A stretch of DNA of 39,720 nucleotides from Candidatus Bathyarchaeia archaeon (GCA_038868075.1 JAWBXB010000011.1:1-39720), one strand, 5' to 3'. Counted from the first letter of the stretch, positions 8,206-17,214 are shown. Program-made: numbers and translations. The notes: generated from the letters alone by a model not told the origin.

Positions 8206-9027
8206 TCATCCTAAACATTTTGTTAATCTCTTTTCTATGTTATGGATACCTAACCCTAGAAGGCAGCCTAAAAGAACTATTATGGTTGCTGGAAAGCCCC
8301 TAAGTTCAATCTCTAAGTTAAATATCAGCGCTTCAAAGATGAATAGGGCAAGACTTATAGATGCCGCTATCAGAAAACCCGCTCTCCGACCATACTTATA
8401 TGCTGCCTGAGTTGATAGGAGACCTGAAAGGAATACGTCGCCTAAACCTAATACCATATATCCCATCAATGGAAATGTTGGGAGGATCATGGCTACGGGT
8501 AATCTTAAAGTAATCATTTTATTTGCAGCTTCAATCATGTGAGTAGTTAAGAAAACTTGAATTACATCCATCACCGTCAATAGTACAGCGAAAAGAACAG
8601 TTATTCTCCATGAGAAAAGGGAGTTCATATAAGTGATGATCATTACGGCGAAAAAAGCTGTAAAAATACTTATAACAGTATTTACAATGAGAATATCTTC
8701 CATCATCGTATAGATTAGCAAATATGATGCTACAAAAATCGCTGGTGGAATAATTGCTAGAAACCATTTACCTAAAAGCAGATATGTAAATATTAGCAAC
8801 ATATAGGAGAATGCTATTATAAAAAGTATTTGTATCCAGTATGTCGGCAACAGAATTATTAGGGAAACCATTATGCTCATGGATATAACCATTAAAAATA
8901 TTTCACGTGTACCAAGTTTCTTCTCCCCTAAAATCATTTTTATCTTCTTCTCAATCTTTTCGCTAAGCAAAAGGGATAGCGTAACTATGAGGAATAGGGA
9001 TAATGGTAGTAAGAAATCTATTTTCAT
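8206..9027 (-). CDS. Presenilin/signal-peptide-peptidase-like intramembrane aspartyl protease
   Basis: A 273-residue polytopic membrane protein with about nine hydrophobic segments. The archaeal SPP/presenilin family (PF06550) is indicated by the order of motifs: TVMDVIQVF with Asp154 (family form YD), then THMIEAANKMITLRLPVA (family KTKHM...LRLP), then GLGD at 194-197 (GxGD, Asp197), and a final helix with FPAT in place of PAL. Both catalytic aspartates are present, but the Tyr before the first is Met. It would cleave membrane-embedded peptides such as remnant signal peptides; substrates are unknown. ATG 9027 has GGAGGGT close upstream. It follows the NAD(P)HX repair gene by 19 bases, so the two may be co-transcribed. 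Confidence 0.8.
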   Translation of the reverse strand: MKIDFLLPLSLFLIVTLSLLLSEKIEKKIKMILGEKKLGTREIFLMVISMSIMVSLIILLPTYWIQILFIIAFSYMLLIFTYLLLGKWFLAIIPPAIFVASYLLIYTMMEDILIVNTVISIFTAFFAVMIITYMNSLFSWRITVLFAVLLTVMDVIQVFLTTHMIEAANKMITLRLPVAMILPTFPLMGYMVLGLGDVFLSGLLSTQAAYKYGRRAGFLIAASISLALFIFEALIFNLEIELRGFPATIIVLLGCLLGLGIHNIEKRLTKCLG

Positions 9028-9046
9028 AATATACCCTCCTTTATTC

Positions 9047-10567
9047 CTAAGCCCTAATTTTAATGTGGCTCATGGGATCATCAATAACTTTAGGTATCCA
9101 ATCTATTAAATCCGTAGCAACCATATGATACCCCTTCTCAGCTCTCACAAAGTCTCCAGCAGCACCATTAATGAATGCTCCAGCCACAGCAGCTTCAAAT
9201 GGATCTACACCCTGAGATAGAAATGCCGCCACGATTCCGGAAAGAACATCTCCTGTTCCACCAACGGTCATTCCGGGGTTTCCAGTAAAATTAAATTTGA
9301 CCTTAGAACCATCCGAGATCACGTCAACATGAGATTTCAGTAAGATCGTGGCATTAACGCTCTCCGCAGTCTTTTTTACGTGGTTACCTCTCTCTTCTAA
9401 ATCATCTGGCAGCTTCTCACCAGTTAAAATAGCATATTCACCGGAGTGCGGTGTGAGGACAGCTGGTGTTTTTAATTTACGTTTAAATCCGGCAAAAGCC
9501 TTTAATCCATCAGCATCTAATAGAATCGGGATTCGCCGCTCCTCAGCAACCTTTATTATCTCGCCAACTGCCTCCTGTGTCTCCTTATGTAATCCTAAAC
9601 CTGGGCCTATAGCCACCGCCGTTACCCTCTCAATGTAACTTCTTATTACTGGCATATTTCGCATGCTCAGATGTTCGCCCTCAAGCTTAAGCGTTATAAG
9701 ATTAGGGGATATTGAAGAGATTGAGTATGCAGTTTCACGTGGAGCAGCAATATAAACAAGGTCTACTCCAGTTCTTAGAGCTGCCAGGGCTGCTAGTGTA
9801 GGCGCTCCACTAAATGTTTCGCTTCCACCAACAATGAGCAATCTACCAAAGTCTCCTTTATGGGCTTCCGAATACCTAGGCTTCACAACCATCAAAACAT
9901 CCCCTGGACCGGCAAAACTTTCGATTTCCTTTGGGATTCCAATCTGCTTAACGACTAGTTCGCCAACATATTCTTTCGCCTTCAATAATCCGGGTTTAAC
10001 CTTATGGAATGTGATTGTTAAATGTGCTTTCACTGCCTCACCTAAAACTGTGCCTGTGTCAGAGTCTAATCCGCTTGGAACATCCACAGCGACGCGGAAA
10101 GCCTCTAATTCGTTGATTGTTCTTATTAGTTGTGCTATTGGTGGTCGCGGAGGAGACTTCAGCCCTATTCCGAGGAGGGCGTCAACAACTACATCAGCCC
10201 TAATATTTGGGATAAGCGATGAATCATAGACTTCATGTAAAACTATCGATTTACGCAAGAATTTCAAGGCAGCCCAGTTTCTTCTAGCCTCTTCGACGCC
10301 TATCTCGGAGGGTTTACCAGCAAGTATAACATGAACATTAAAACCTAGGCATGCTAAATGTCTAGCGGCAACAAAACCGTCCCCGCCGTTTCCACCTAAT
10401 CCGCAAAATACGACAACCTTCGTTTCTTTAGGATTAAAACGTGATGCTATCTCCATGGCAACGCTTCTTCCAGCGTTTTCCATAAGTTGTAGCCTAGATA
10501 TACCGAAATATTCTGCGTTAACATCTAAAGCGCGCATTTCCCTCGCTGTTATCATGTTTTCAGCCAT
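9047..10567 (-). CDS. nnr: Bifunctional NAD(P)H-hydrate epimerase / ADP-dependent NAD(P)HX dehydratase
   Basis: This enzyme repairs hydrated NAD(P)H. The N-terminal YjeF_N domain (residues about 1-210) epimerises R- and S-NAD(P)HX and shows FCGLGGNGGDGFVAARHL. The C-terminal ribokinase-like domain (about 225-500) dehydrates S-NAD(P)HX using ADP, with GPGLGLHKET, TPHSGEYAILTG and NPGMTVGGTGDVLSGIVAAF, where the Asp of GTGD is catalytic. Length, 506 residues, is normal for the fused form. I chose ATG 10567 (MAENMITAREM): GGTGAGA lies 5-6 bases upstream, and the in-frame TTG and GTG before it overlap that site. It is divergent from the RAM-domain gene. Confidence 0.94.
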   Translation of the reverse strand: MAENMITAREMRALDVNAEYFGISRLQLMENAGRSVAMEIASRFNPKETKVVVFCGLGGNGGDGFVAARHLACLGFNVHVILAGKPSEIGVEEARRNWAALKFLRKSIVLHEVYDSSLIPNIRADVVVDALLGIGLKSPPRPPIAQLIRTINELEAFRVAVDVPSGLDSDTGTVLGEAVKAHLTITFHKVKPGLLKAKEYVGELVVKQIGIPKEIESFAGPGDVLMVVKPRYSEAHKGDFGRLLIVGGSETFSGAPTLAALAALRTGVDLVYIAAPRETAYSISSISPNLITLKLEGEHLSMRNMPVIRSYIERVTAVAIGPGLGLHKETQEAVGEIIKVAEERRIPILLDADGLKAFAGFKRKLKTPAVLTPHSGEYAILTGEKLPDDLEERGNHVKKTAESVNATILLKSHVDVISDGSKVKFNFTGNPGMTVGGTGDVLSGIVAAFLSQGVDPFEAAVAGAFINGAAGDFVRAEKGYHMVATDLIDWIPKVIDDPMSHIKIRA

Positions 10568-10579
10568 AATTCTCACCAA

Positions 10580-10651
10580 GACATCTTCTAGATAAAAAAT
10601 TTAAAAAGATTTTTTAAGCATTTAAGTTATATTAATTGTTGAGGGATTGAA
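10580..10651. promoter_or_regulatory. Divergent promoter region between nnr and the RAM-domain gene
   Basis: This very AT-rich 72-base spacer separates two divergent starts. On the minus strand CTTTTTAAATT, and on the plus strand ATTTAAGTTATATTA, could serve as TATA elements. The plus-strand gene has a short leader with GAGGGATTGAA before its ATG. A shared control region is possible but not shown. Confidence 0.3.
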
Positions 10652-10897
10652 ATGCCGATAGCGTTTGTCTTAATAAATGCGGAAATAGGTTCCGAGGGAG
10701 AAGTTTTAAATGAGCTGAGAAAAGTTGAGGGGGTTGAGGAGGCATATAGCGTCTACGGAGTTTATGACATAGTGGCCAAGGTTAGGGCTGAAACAATGGA
10801 GAAACTTAAAGATATCGTCACATGGCGGATACGTAGATTAAATAAAGTTAGATCAACATTAACGATGATAGTTATTGAGGAAATGAAGAGAGAATAG
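10652..10897 (+). CDS. Stand-alone Lrp/AsnC ligand-binding (RAM) domain protein
   Basis: An 81-residue protein consisting only of the alpha/beta RAM (AsnC_trans_reg) domain of Lrp-type regulators: MPIAFVLINAEIGSEGEVLN, VEGVEEAYSVYGVYDIVAKV, then a strand ending STLTMIVIEE. The helix-turn-helix part is absent and the start, with GAGGGATT just upstream, is at the domain boundary, so it is not a truncation. Such single-domain proteins form rings or dimers and may bind amino acids or modulate full-length Lrp proteins; a specific ligand cannot be read from the sequence. It is followed by 265 non-coding bases. Confidence 0.88.
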   Translation: MPIAFVLINAEIGSEGEVLNELRKVEGVEEAYSVYGVYDIVAKVRAETMEKLKDIVTWRIRRLNKVRSTLTMIVIEEMKRE

Positions 10898-11162
10898 TTG
10901 ACTTTCAGAGAACAAACTTACAGAAGTGGGTAATTCCATGCAGCCAATGTTCTAGGCACATTTGAAAATATATTATTCTTAGTTTCAAGATTGCCATTGA
11001 GAGTGCTATGAGAAAGTTTTTGCCGTCAGTTTAACTCTGATATATCATCAACTCAATTAAATGCCTTTTCTTCATCCGGCAATAAAAATATTTTTGGAAA
11101 GTAAATATTAATGTTACCTCTCTATTCCCTGAAGAGTATATCAAGTTTACCCGGTGTGGATA

Positions 11163-12506
11163 ATGAAATTACATGTGGGCTTCGATGATACTGACTCGCC
11201 TAGAATTGGATGCACAACCTATATTGCAGCCCTAATAATTGAGAAAATGTATAAGATGGGTGTTCAATTTATAGATTATCCAAACCTTATTAGATTAAAC
11301 CCTAATGTTCCATGGAAGACCCGTGGAAATGGAGCTCTCTGTCTTAGAATCGAGTGTGAAAATGATTTATATGATGATATTAAAGAGTGCGTAATTGAGA
11401 CTATCGAAGAGAATTCTGATCTAAGCTATAAGGGAACAGACCCAGGCGCTGTCTTTCTTAAAGGAGATGTACCTGAAGAAATTAAGAAATTCGCCATAGA
11501 AGCAATTCAAGGGATTGTAAAAATGAGGGATGCTTTGAGATTAATTAAGAAGTTTAAGGCTGAAGCCATCGGCTATAAAATGAGGCGTGGAATAATTGGT
11601 GGTTTAGCAGCAATTGGCGAAACTTTGGCGGGTGACCATACATTTGAATTAATAGCCTATAGAAGGCGAGAGAATTGGGGAACCCCTAGAAAAATCGATG
11701 TCTCATCGGTTATAGAGATGGATAAGAGAATGGGGAATTTAACATTTAATAATGTTGATCCTGAAACCGGCAGAATATTAATAACGCCTAGGGGACCGGA
11801 TCCGATTCTCTATGGTATTAGGGGTGAGAGTCCTGAAGCCGTTAGGCTTGCGCATGGGATGATCCGCTCTTATGAGCCTATAGAACGCTGGATTATCTTC
11901 AGAACTAATCATGGAACAGATGCCCATTTAAGGAGGATTTTGTCAGTAAGGGATGCTAAGCCATATAATCCAGTTATAGTTCAAGGGAGGGTTATTGGCA
12001 ATCCAGCTATTATCCCGGGGGGACATGTAATATTCCAGATTCAGGATGAAAGCAGCGTCATAGATTGCGCGGTTTACGAGCAGAGCGGTAACTTACGTAG
12101 AGTAGCCAGCCTTCTTATTGAGGGTGATTTAGTGGAGGTTTACGGTGGCGTTCGACCTCCTTCTAAAAGAATACCAAAAACAGTAAATGTTGAAAAAATC
12201 AGAATTATTAGTCTTGCTGAGAAGATTGTTTTCCAAAATCCCCTCTGCCCAGTTTGCGGCAAAAGGATGAAGTCTATTGGTAGAGGCAAGGGATTTGAAT
12301 GTTATAAATGCGGCTTCCATGGAATAAACGTTATGAAGACAGCAATTAAAGTTGAAAGACCTCTCAAAGCGGGGTTATATGTTGCGCCACCGAGATCTGA
12401 GCGGCACCTGACTAAACCTCTTTCCAGATACGGTATGGAGAAAAGTAGCGTTATGCAACCATTTGGAAATGTGATACCGTACAGTTCCTTCTCGAATCTC
12501 GCATGA
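11163..12506 (+). CDS. tiaS: tRNA(Ile2) 2-agmatinylcytidine synthetase TiaS
   Basis: TiaS attaches agmatine to C34 of the CAU-anticodon tRNA-Ile so that it reads AUA; it is an archaea-specific essential enzyme. The N-terminus HVGFDDTDSPRIGCTTYIA is the family signature with the catalytic DDTD. RKIDVSSVIEMDKRMGNLTF lies in the ATP-using domain, followed by an OB fold (VIVQGRVIGNPAIIPGGHVI) and a C-terminal zinc ribbon (CPVCGKRMKSIG...CYKCG). ATG 11163 with GGTG 6-9 bases upstream gives 447 residues, a normal length; a GTG three codons earlier overlaps the ribosome-binding site. It starts a plus-strand run of four genes involved in information processing. Confidence 0.94.
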   Translation: MKLHVGFDDTDSPRIGCTTYIAALIIEKMYKMGVQFIDYPNLIRLNPNVPWKTRGNGALCLRIECENDLYDDIKECVIETIEENSDLSYKGTDPGAVFLKGDVPEEIKKFAIEAIQGIVKMRDALRLIKKFKAEAIGYKMRRGIIGGLAAIGETLAGDHTFELIAYRRRENWGTPRKIDVSSVIEMDKRMGNLTFNNVDPETGRILITPRGPDPILYGIRGESPEAVRLAHGMIRSYEPIERWIIFRTNHGTDAHLRRILSVRDAKPYNPVIVQGRVIGNPAIIPGGHVIFQIQDESSVIDCAVYEQSGNLRRVASLLIEGDLVEVYGGVRPPSKRIPKTVNVEKIRIISLAEKIVFQNPLCPVCGKRMKSIGRGKGFECYKCGFHGINVMKTAIKVERPLKAGLYVAPPRSERHLTKPLSRYGMEKSSVMQPFGNVIPYSSFSNLA

Positions 12507-12594
12507 AGATAAGTTAGACGGCATCTTGGAAAACCTTTAATTGTAATAATCTCATATTAATCGGTGAGAGGGAAAGCTGAATGGTGATCATAAT

Positions 12595-12966
12595 ATGAGT
12601 GAGGAAACAAAGCTTCCACCAGCTGTCCAGGAGAGACTACTCAGACTACAGCAGCTACAGGAAACACTCCAAACTATTTTAACGCAAAAGCAGCAACTTG
12701 ACCTGGAACTCCTAGAAATTGATAGGGCATTAAGCGAGCTTGAGAAGGTTTCCGATGATACTGTCATATATAAGTCGATAGGTTCTCTGCTTATAAGGAC
12801 TGAGAAATCTAAGGTTATTAGCGAACTCAATGAGAGAAAAGAACTCGTAAGCATGAGAGTTTCTGTTCTCACAAAACAGGAGGAGAGACTTAGAAGCCAG
12901 ATAAGGGAGCTTCAGGAAAAGCTTCAGAAAGATTTACGCCCATTATCACCAACGTCATCCGAATAA
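12595..12966 (+). CDS. pfdB: Prefoldin subunit beta
   Basis: Prefoldin is a jellyfish-shaped alpha2-beta4 chaperone that holds unfolded proteins for the thermosome. The 123-residue product is almost wholly coiled coil, with LPPAVQERLLRLQQLQETLQ at the start, a central hairpin around DDTVIYKSIGSLLIRTEKSK and a returning helix, the typical beta-subunit pattern. GGTGATC lies before ATG 12595. The gene is followed after 20 bases by a DUF3194 gene, a frequent archaeal neighbour of pfdB. Confidence 0.93.
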   Translation: MSEETKLPPAVQERLLRLQQLQETLQTILTQKQQLDLELLEIDRALSELEKVSDDTVIYKSIGSLLIRTEKSKVISELNERKELVSMRVSVLTKQEERLRSQIRELQEKLQKDLRPLSPTSSE

Positions 12967-12986
12967 CATAGTAATAGGGGTCTCGC

Positions 12987-13301
12987 TTGAGTAAGCGCCC
13001 AATATCCGACCTATCCTATGAGGAGATAGAGAAAATTTGTGAGATAGCTGAGGATGCTGCCCGAAAATATATTATGTCCAAAGTTCCTAGCGAATATATA
13101 TCCGATCTATCAGTCTCAGTTGATGTAGAGAGTATGGAAACACTTAATGTTGACATCGAGATTGAAATAGAGCTCTCACCTATTTATAGGAAAGCTAATG
13201 CGGAGGAGATTGCTAAGGACTCATTGAAGGCGGCTTTTGATGCAATTGAAAGATACCTAGAGAATATTCGATCTCAGGCGAGAAATGAAGCGAATATTTG
13301 A
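12987..13301 (+). CDS. DUF3194 family protein
   Basis: A 104-residue protein with LSYEEIEKICEIAEDAARKY, a central acidic beta-strand pair (VDVESMETLNVDIEIEIELS) and a C-terminal helix. Its position directly after prefoldin beta and its pattern match archaeal DUF3194, a family with no assigned activity. The start is TTG 12987 with GGGGTCTCGC just upstream. The next gene begins 12 bases later, so the three genes likely form one transcript. A helper role for prefoldin or RNA polymerase is sometimes guessed from gene order but is not shown here. Confidence 0.75.
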   Translation: MSKRPISDLSYEEIEKICEIAEDAARKYIMSKVPSEYISDLSVSVDVESMETLNVDIEIEIELSPIYRKANAEEIAKDSLKAAFDAIERYLENIRSQARNEANI

Positions 13302-13312
13302 GCTGAAATAAA

Positions 13313-14323
13313 ATGAATGGGCTTTTTCACAAAATAACGAGTATTCTTGAGGAGAGGAGAGCAAGGTTTGCTCTTATATTATGTCATCAGAATGCTGATC
13401 CGGATGCCATATGCTCATCATACGCGCTTTCTAAATTGCTAAAATATTTTAAACCTGAAATTGAGATTCAGGTTGCCTCTCCGGAAAGCGTTAGTAAGGT
13501 ATCAAAGGCAATTTTAGAGCGACTCCCTATGGATGTTATTAATGATGAACCTGACTTCAATAGGGCTGACATAATATTTATGATAGACACAAATACAATA
13601 CAGCAGTTCGGGGAGTGGAGCGAGAATATACGCAATATATCCTCACCTATAATAGTGATAGACCATCATGCACCGCATCCCGAGACTAAGAAGATTGCTA
13701 CTTTATATATATGCCGAGAAGAACTTTCATCAACCTGTGAAATTGTTTATAGTCTCTTTAGGGAGGCTAATTTGAAGCCCCCAAAGGATGCTGCTGAAGC
13801 ATTGTTTTTGGGCATAGCATTCGATACAAAACACTTCATTTTAGCAGACGGCTCAACATTTAAGACTATTGCAGATTTGGTAGATTTAGGTGTCAAACCG
13901 CAAGAGATCTTGCAGATTTTAACAGCACCAATGGATCTATCAGAGCGCATAGCAAGACTTAAGGCCTGCGGAAGAATGAGACTTATGAGAATATATGGTT
14001 GGATAGTTGTCTTTTCACATGTTGGATCCTTCCAATCCTCAGCTGCAAGAGCCCTTATAGATGTTGGAGCGAATTTGGCTATTGTAGGTTCGCAGGAAAG
14101 GAATGAAATATCAATCAGCATGAGATCCGATAATGAATTCTATAACAAGACTGGAATACATCTGGGCAGGGATTTAGCGAATCCGCTAGGAGAATTTCTT
14201 AATGGTATGGGTGGGGGGCATTCAACATCAGCTGGTGTTAATGGTACAGGAGACTTAGAGACTGCCTTTAAATACGCAATAAAAATACTTAGAGAGAAAC
14301 TTAAACACTGCCCGCGCCAGTAG
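13313..14323 (+). CDS. DHH/DHHA1 family phosphoesterase (NrnA/RecJ-like)
   Basis: A 336-residue DHH-superfamily protein. The metal site is visible as CHQNADPDAICSSYA (motif I), IIFMIDTNTIQ (motif II) and VIDHHAPHPE (the DHH motif), and the DHHA1 domain ends with GMGGGHSTSAG, which binds the substrate phosphate. Relatives degrade short oligoribonucleotides, pAp or c-di-AMP, or act as RecJ-type nucleases; the compact size favours an NrnA-like nanoRNase or phosphatase. It is the fourth gene of the tiaS-pfdB-DUF3194 run and is convergent with the hydrolase gene, with 15 bases between stops. Confidence 0.88.
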   Translation: MNGLFHKITSILEERRARFALILCHQNADPDAICSSYALSKLLKYFKPEIEIQVASPESVSKVSKAILERLPMDVINDEPDFNRADIIFMIDTNTIQQFGEWSENIRNISSPIIVIDHHAPHPETKKIATLYICREELSSTCEIVYSLFREANLKPPKDAAEALFLGIAFDTKHFILADGSTFKTIADLVDLGVKPQEILQILTAPMDLSERIARLKACGRMRLMRIYGWIVVFSHVGSFQSSAARALIDVGANLAIVGSQERNEISISMRSDNEFYNKTGIHLGRDLANPLGEFLNGMGGGHSTSAGVNGTGDLETAFKYAIKILREKLKHCPRQ

Positions 14324-14338
14324 ATGTCTTCACAGTCT

Positions 14339-15136
14339 TTAGAATCCATTAAGATTTAATGATCTAATCCATTCAATTGTCTTCTTTATTACCTCCATCA
14401 TATGCTCTTTCTTAGAAAAAACGTGATCACCACCCTTAACTATGTAGAGTTCATTTCTCTCATTTAATCCTTTAATGATTTCATAGCCTCTAATAGACAA
14501 TTCTATAGGTATGACTTCATCTTTATCGCCATGTATAATTAAAGTTGGCACCTTAATTCTATCCATAATATCTAATGGAACAATATAGTCAACAGTATCA
14601 AAGAAAGCTTTCCTCAAGTACCATCCAGCCCAAAGTTCAATAAGTTCGCCAGAATCAAGCTTATCCAGGTTTTCTCTATTCATCCGTGAAAGAAGCGCAT
14701 TTCTTAATGGTCCTAGGGCTGGTGAATATAGAATTGCAAACTTAATCCGCTCATCTTTTGAGGCAAGTATCGCCGCAACCCTTCCACCCATGCTTAAGCC
14801 TATTACACCCACCCTTTCCCTATCAGTATTCCTCCTCCTTAAAAGGAATGTTAAGGCTCTCTCAGCATCACTCACCTCACCCGGCAATGTTGTATCTTCA
14901 AACTCACCATCACTATCACCTGATCCTCTAAAGTCGAAGCGGAGAACAATAAACCCGGATTCAGATAGGCTCTTAGCTACCTTAACAAATAGTCTATGGG
15001 CTTCAGTTTTATTTCCAGTGAAACCATGGAACATTACTACTCCTGGAAACTTTTCGCCGGGTTTAATATTGTCAGGCATATGAAGAATTCCAACTATCTG
15101 CTGTCCCTCATTCTTAAATGTGACTGGTTTAATCAA
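14339..15136 (-). CDS. Alpha/beta hydrolase (serine esterase/peptidase S9-like)
   Basis: A 265-residue single-domain alpha/beta hydrolase. The nucleophile elbow is GLSMGG (Ser115), the acid is in IIHGDKDEVIP and the base in KGGDHVFSK; the oxyanion strand reads GVVMFHGFTGN and a conserved RFDFRGSGDSDG follows. Substrate cannot be inferred; cinnamoyl esterase and acyl-peptidase-like enzymes share this pattern. TTG 15136 is supported by GGAGG at 15144-15148. No signal peptide, so it is cytoplasmic. It is downstream of the beta-lactamase-fold gene on the same strand with a 72-base gap. Confidence 0.87.
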   Translation of the reverse strand: MIKPVTFKNEGQQIVGILHMPDNIKPGEKFPGVVMFHGFTGNKTEAHRLFVKVAKSLSESGFIVLRFDFRGSGDSDGEFEDTTLPGEVSDAERALTFLLRRRNTDRERVGVIGLSMGGRVAAILASKDERIKFAILYSPALGPLRNALLSRMNRENLDKLDSGELIELWAGWYLRKAFFDTVDYIVPLDIMDRIKVPTLIIHGDKDEVIPIELSIRGYEIIKGLNERNELYIVKGGDHVFSKKEHMMEVIKKTIEWIRSLNLNGF

Positions 15137-15208
15137 TTTATAGCCTCCAAGCGAAAATGCTCATCTATGCTTCTAATAAAACTTCCCATAATTCAATGAA
15201 TTCGCTGA

Positions 15209-16201
15209 CTATTTTATTGAAAATATAGTTGGTATGAGATCTATTGGATAAGCTCTCACATTAAGTTTCTTCTCAATAAACTTCGCTAAAATATCATTCA
15301 GTCTCCCCCCATGGTAGGTTAAGACTAGCTTAGGATTACATTCACTAGCAAACTTTATTAGACTCGGAAAATCCGCATGATCACTTAGGGGAAAGGATTT
15401 ACGTCTAAATCTCAGCGCCCACCCAGAGACCAAGGCTGAAACATACTTTGGGTTAGAGGATAAATCTAAATTTTTAGGTACAATAATTACAGCATTCCGC
15501 TGCGAGATTAATTCCTTAGCATCCTCTGTTTCCATATCAATATATTCCATCCTATGCCCATATGATTCATATACTCTATTAGTTTTCGTAATCTTCCAGT
15601 GTGTAATAACTGGTAAATCCGTGTTCTCATTAAATATCCGTATTATCTCCTGCGCATTACCAAGGGGATCCGTCTGAAAGACCGGGATTTTATCCTCTCC
15701 CAGAATCTTGTTCGCCCACTCCACCATATCTCTGATAATAATATCGTCTGATGGAAAAACAAAATGCGGGGAGCCGAATGTTGACTCAATTATTAAAACA
15801 TCACATTTAACAGGCTTAGCTGGTTCAACGGTCCTTGCATCTTTAGTATTCAAGTCTCCAGTGAATAAAATTGTTCCTTCTGGTGTAGATATCTCAAACT
15901 CGTAGGATCCCAGTACGTGTCCTGATGAATGCGGTATTATTTCAAAATCATCTATCGCTGTTCTTGTCTTTAATGTTATGGGCTGCCATCTATCTACTTT
16001 AACGCCGTCTATAGATACAAGGTTCCTCGTTTCTTCGGAAGAGAACTTAAGTATGTGGTTGACCCTGAATGCTCGTGAATGATCCATATGTGCATGTGTT
16101 ATAAAAGCGGCTCTACAACTTACACTCTTATATTGCGGGTCTAGAGCAATCTTAGTCTCTTTATGCTCTATTAGTACACTGTTCTCCCACTTTATTCTCA
16201 A
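15209..16201 (-). CDS. Metallo-beta-lactamase-fold nuclease (COG1236/Ysh1-like)
   Basis: A 330-residue MBL-fold hydrolase with the two-zinc motif THAHMDHS (residues 35-42), then SSGHVLGSYEF, ILFTGDLNTKDAR, VLIIESTFGSP and FPLSDHADFPSL, the order found in the beta-CASP/SNM1-type RNA or DNA nucleases. The length is short of full archaeal CPSF (no KH domains), which fits the smaller 'exonuclease' branch of COG1236. It probably processes RNA or DNA ends. ATG 16201 lies next to the divergent ECF transporter operon, 158 bases apart. Confidence 0.82.
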   Translation of the reverse strand: MRIKWENSVLIEHKETKIALDPQYKSVSCRAAFITHAHMDHSRAFRVNHILKFSSEETRNLVSIDGVKVDRWQPITLKTRTAIDDFEIIPHSSGHVLGSYEFEISTPEGTILFTGDLNTKDARTVEPAKPVKCDVLIIESTFGSPHFVFPSDDIIIRDMVEWANKILGEDKIPVFQTDPLGNAQEIIRIFNENTDLPVITHWKITKTNRVYESYGHRMEYIDMETEDAKELISQRNAVIIVPKNLDLSSNPKYVSALVSGWALRFRRKSFPLSDHADFPSLIKFASECNPKLVLTYHGGRLNDILAKFIEKKLNVRAYPIDLIPTIFSIK

Positions 16202-16311
16202 AGGAGATTACCATCGCTTTCTTATTAAAGAGAGCCTAAAAAATTTTCTACTGAATTTTACATATAAACACTTCTAAATTATTCAAACATTATCTTAATT
16301 TATCACGCTAA

Positions 16312-16321
16312 TTTTAAGTAT
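16312..16321 (+). promoter_or_regulatory. Putative TATA box of the ECF operon
   Basis: TTTTAAGTAT lies 39-48 bases before the TTG start of ecfA1. A transcript starting about 25 bases downstream would have a very short leader containing AAGGTG (16343-16348). No riboswitch fits in so short a leader, which is worth noting since ECF operons are often riboswitch controlled. Pattern match only. Confidence 0.3.
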
Positions 16322-16359
16322 AACTCTCTGAATGAGAATAGCTAAGGTGCAACTAGACG

Positions 16360-17214
16360 TTGGCAATAATTGAAACTAGAAACCTAACATATATTTATCC
16401 ATTTACCGAGAAGCCTGCCTTTGAGAGTGTAAACCTTAGTATAGGGAGGGGAGAATTTGTTCTTTTAACTGGACCGAGTGGATGTGGGAAGACAACGCTT
16501 TGCAGATGTCTTAATGGGCTTATACCACACTTTTATGGTGGTAAGCTTGAGGGTGAAATAATTGTCGCTGGCTTAAAGCCATCTGAACATCCAATCTATA
16601 AGATGGCGCAGCATGTAGGGATGGTCTTTCAGAACCCTGAAAATCAGCTCTTCGCTTTAACAGTTGAGAAGGATGTGGCTTTTGGGCTAGAGAATCTGGG
16701 GCTTCCCAGGGATGAGATCCGCAGGAGGGTTAACTGGGCTCTTAAAGTTACTGGAATATATGATTTAAAGGATAAAGCGCCGTTTGAATTGTCAGGCGGT
16801 CAACAGCAGAGAGTTGCCATAGCCTCTGTACTGGCAATGCAACCTGAAATTATCGTTCTTGATGAGCCAACCTCATTTCTCGATCCTTTAAGTGCAAAAA
16901 ATATTCTGGAAACAGTCCATCAGCTGAGTAGGGATTTAAAGATAACAGTAATCCTTATTGAGCATAGGTTGGATTTAGCAGCAAGGTATGCTAACCGCGT
17001 GATCGTGATGAAGGATGGACATATAGTTTTAGATGATGAGCCTAGGAGGGCTTTTCTTGATGAGAAGATTAGGCTTATTGGTATCGGCATACCTAAAGTC
17101 GTTAAATTATATTTTTTGCTAAGAGAAGATAGTGTTGATATAGGCGGGGTTCCATTAAGTCCGGAAGAAGCCTCTAAGCTAATAGAGGGGGTGCTTATCT
17201 CTGATAGAGGTTGA
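16360..17214 (+). CDS. ecfA1: ECF transporter ATPase A1
   Basis: ATPase of an energy-coupling factor transporter, which takes up vitamins or metal ions together with EcfA2, EcfT and a substrate-binding S protein. Motifs: Walker A TGPSGCGKTT, Q-loop VFQNPENQLF (the FQNPxxQ of EcfA/CbiO), signature LSGGQQQR, Walker B IIVLDEPTS and the switch histidine in IEHRLD. The TTG start at 16360 has AAGGTG 12 bases upstream and MAIIETRNLTYIYP matches the family. The 284-residue product has a C-terminal extension usual for EcfA. The stop overlaps the beginning of ecfA2. Confidence 0.92.
   Translation: MAIIETRNLTYIYPFTEKPAFESVNLSIGRGEFVLLTGPSGCGKTTLCRCLNGLIPHFYGGKLEGEIIVAGLKPSEHPIYKMAQHVGMVFQNPENQLFALTVEKDVAFGLENLGLPRDEIRRRVNWALKVTGIYDLKDKAPFELSGGQQQRVAIASVLAMQPEIIVLDEPTSFLDPLSAKNILETVHQLSRDLKITVILIEHRLDLAARYANRVIVMKDGHIVLDDEPRRAFLDEKIRLIGIGIPKVVKLYFLLREDSVDIGGVPLSPEEASKLIEGVLISDRG

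Noticed and set aside
11024-11052. Possible C/D box RNA on the minus strand (TGATGA, then CTGA)
   Set aside because: Only a half unit is present: the second C' box and D box do not follow at the required spacing, and the first box has a mismatch to the consensus.
12129-12320. 63-residue minus-strand frame in tiaS
   Set aside because: Antisense shadow of the OB-fold and zinc-ribbon region, with no independent evidence.
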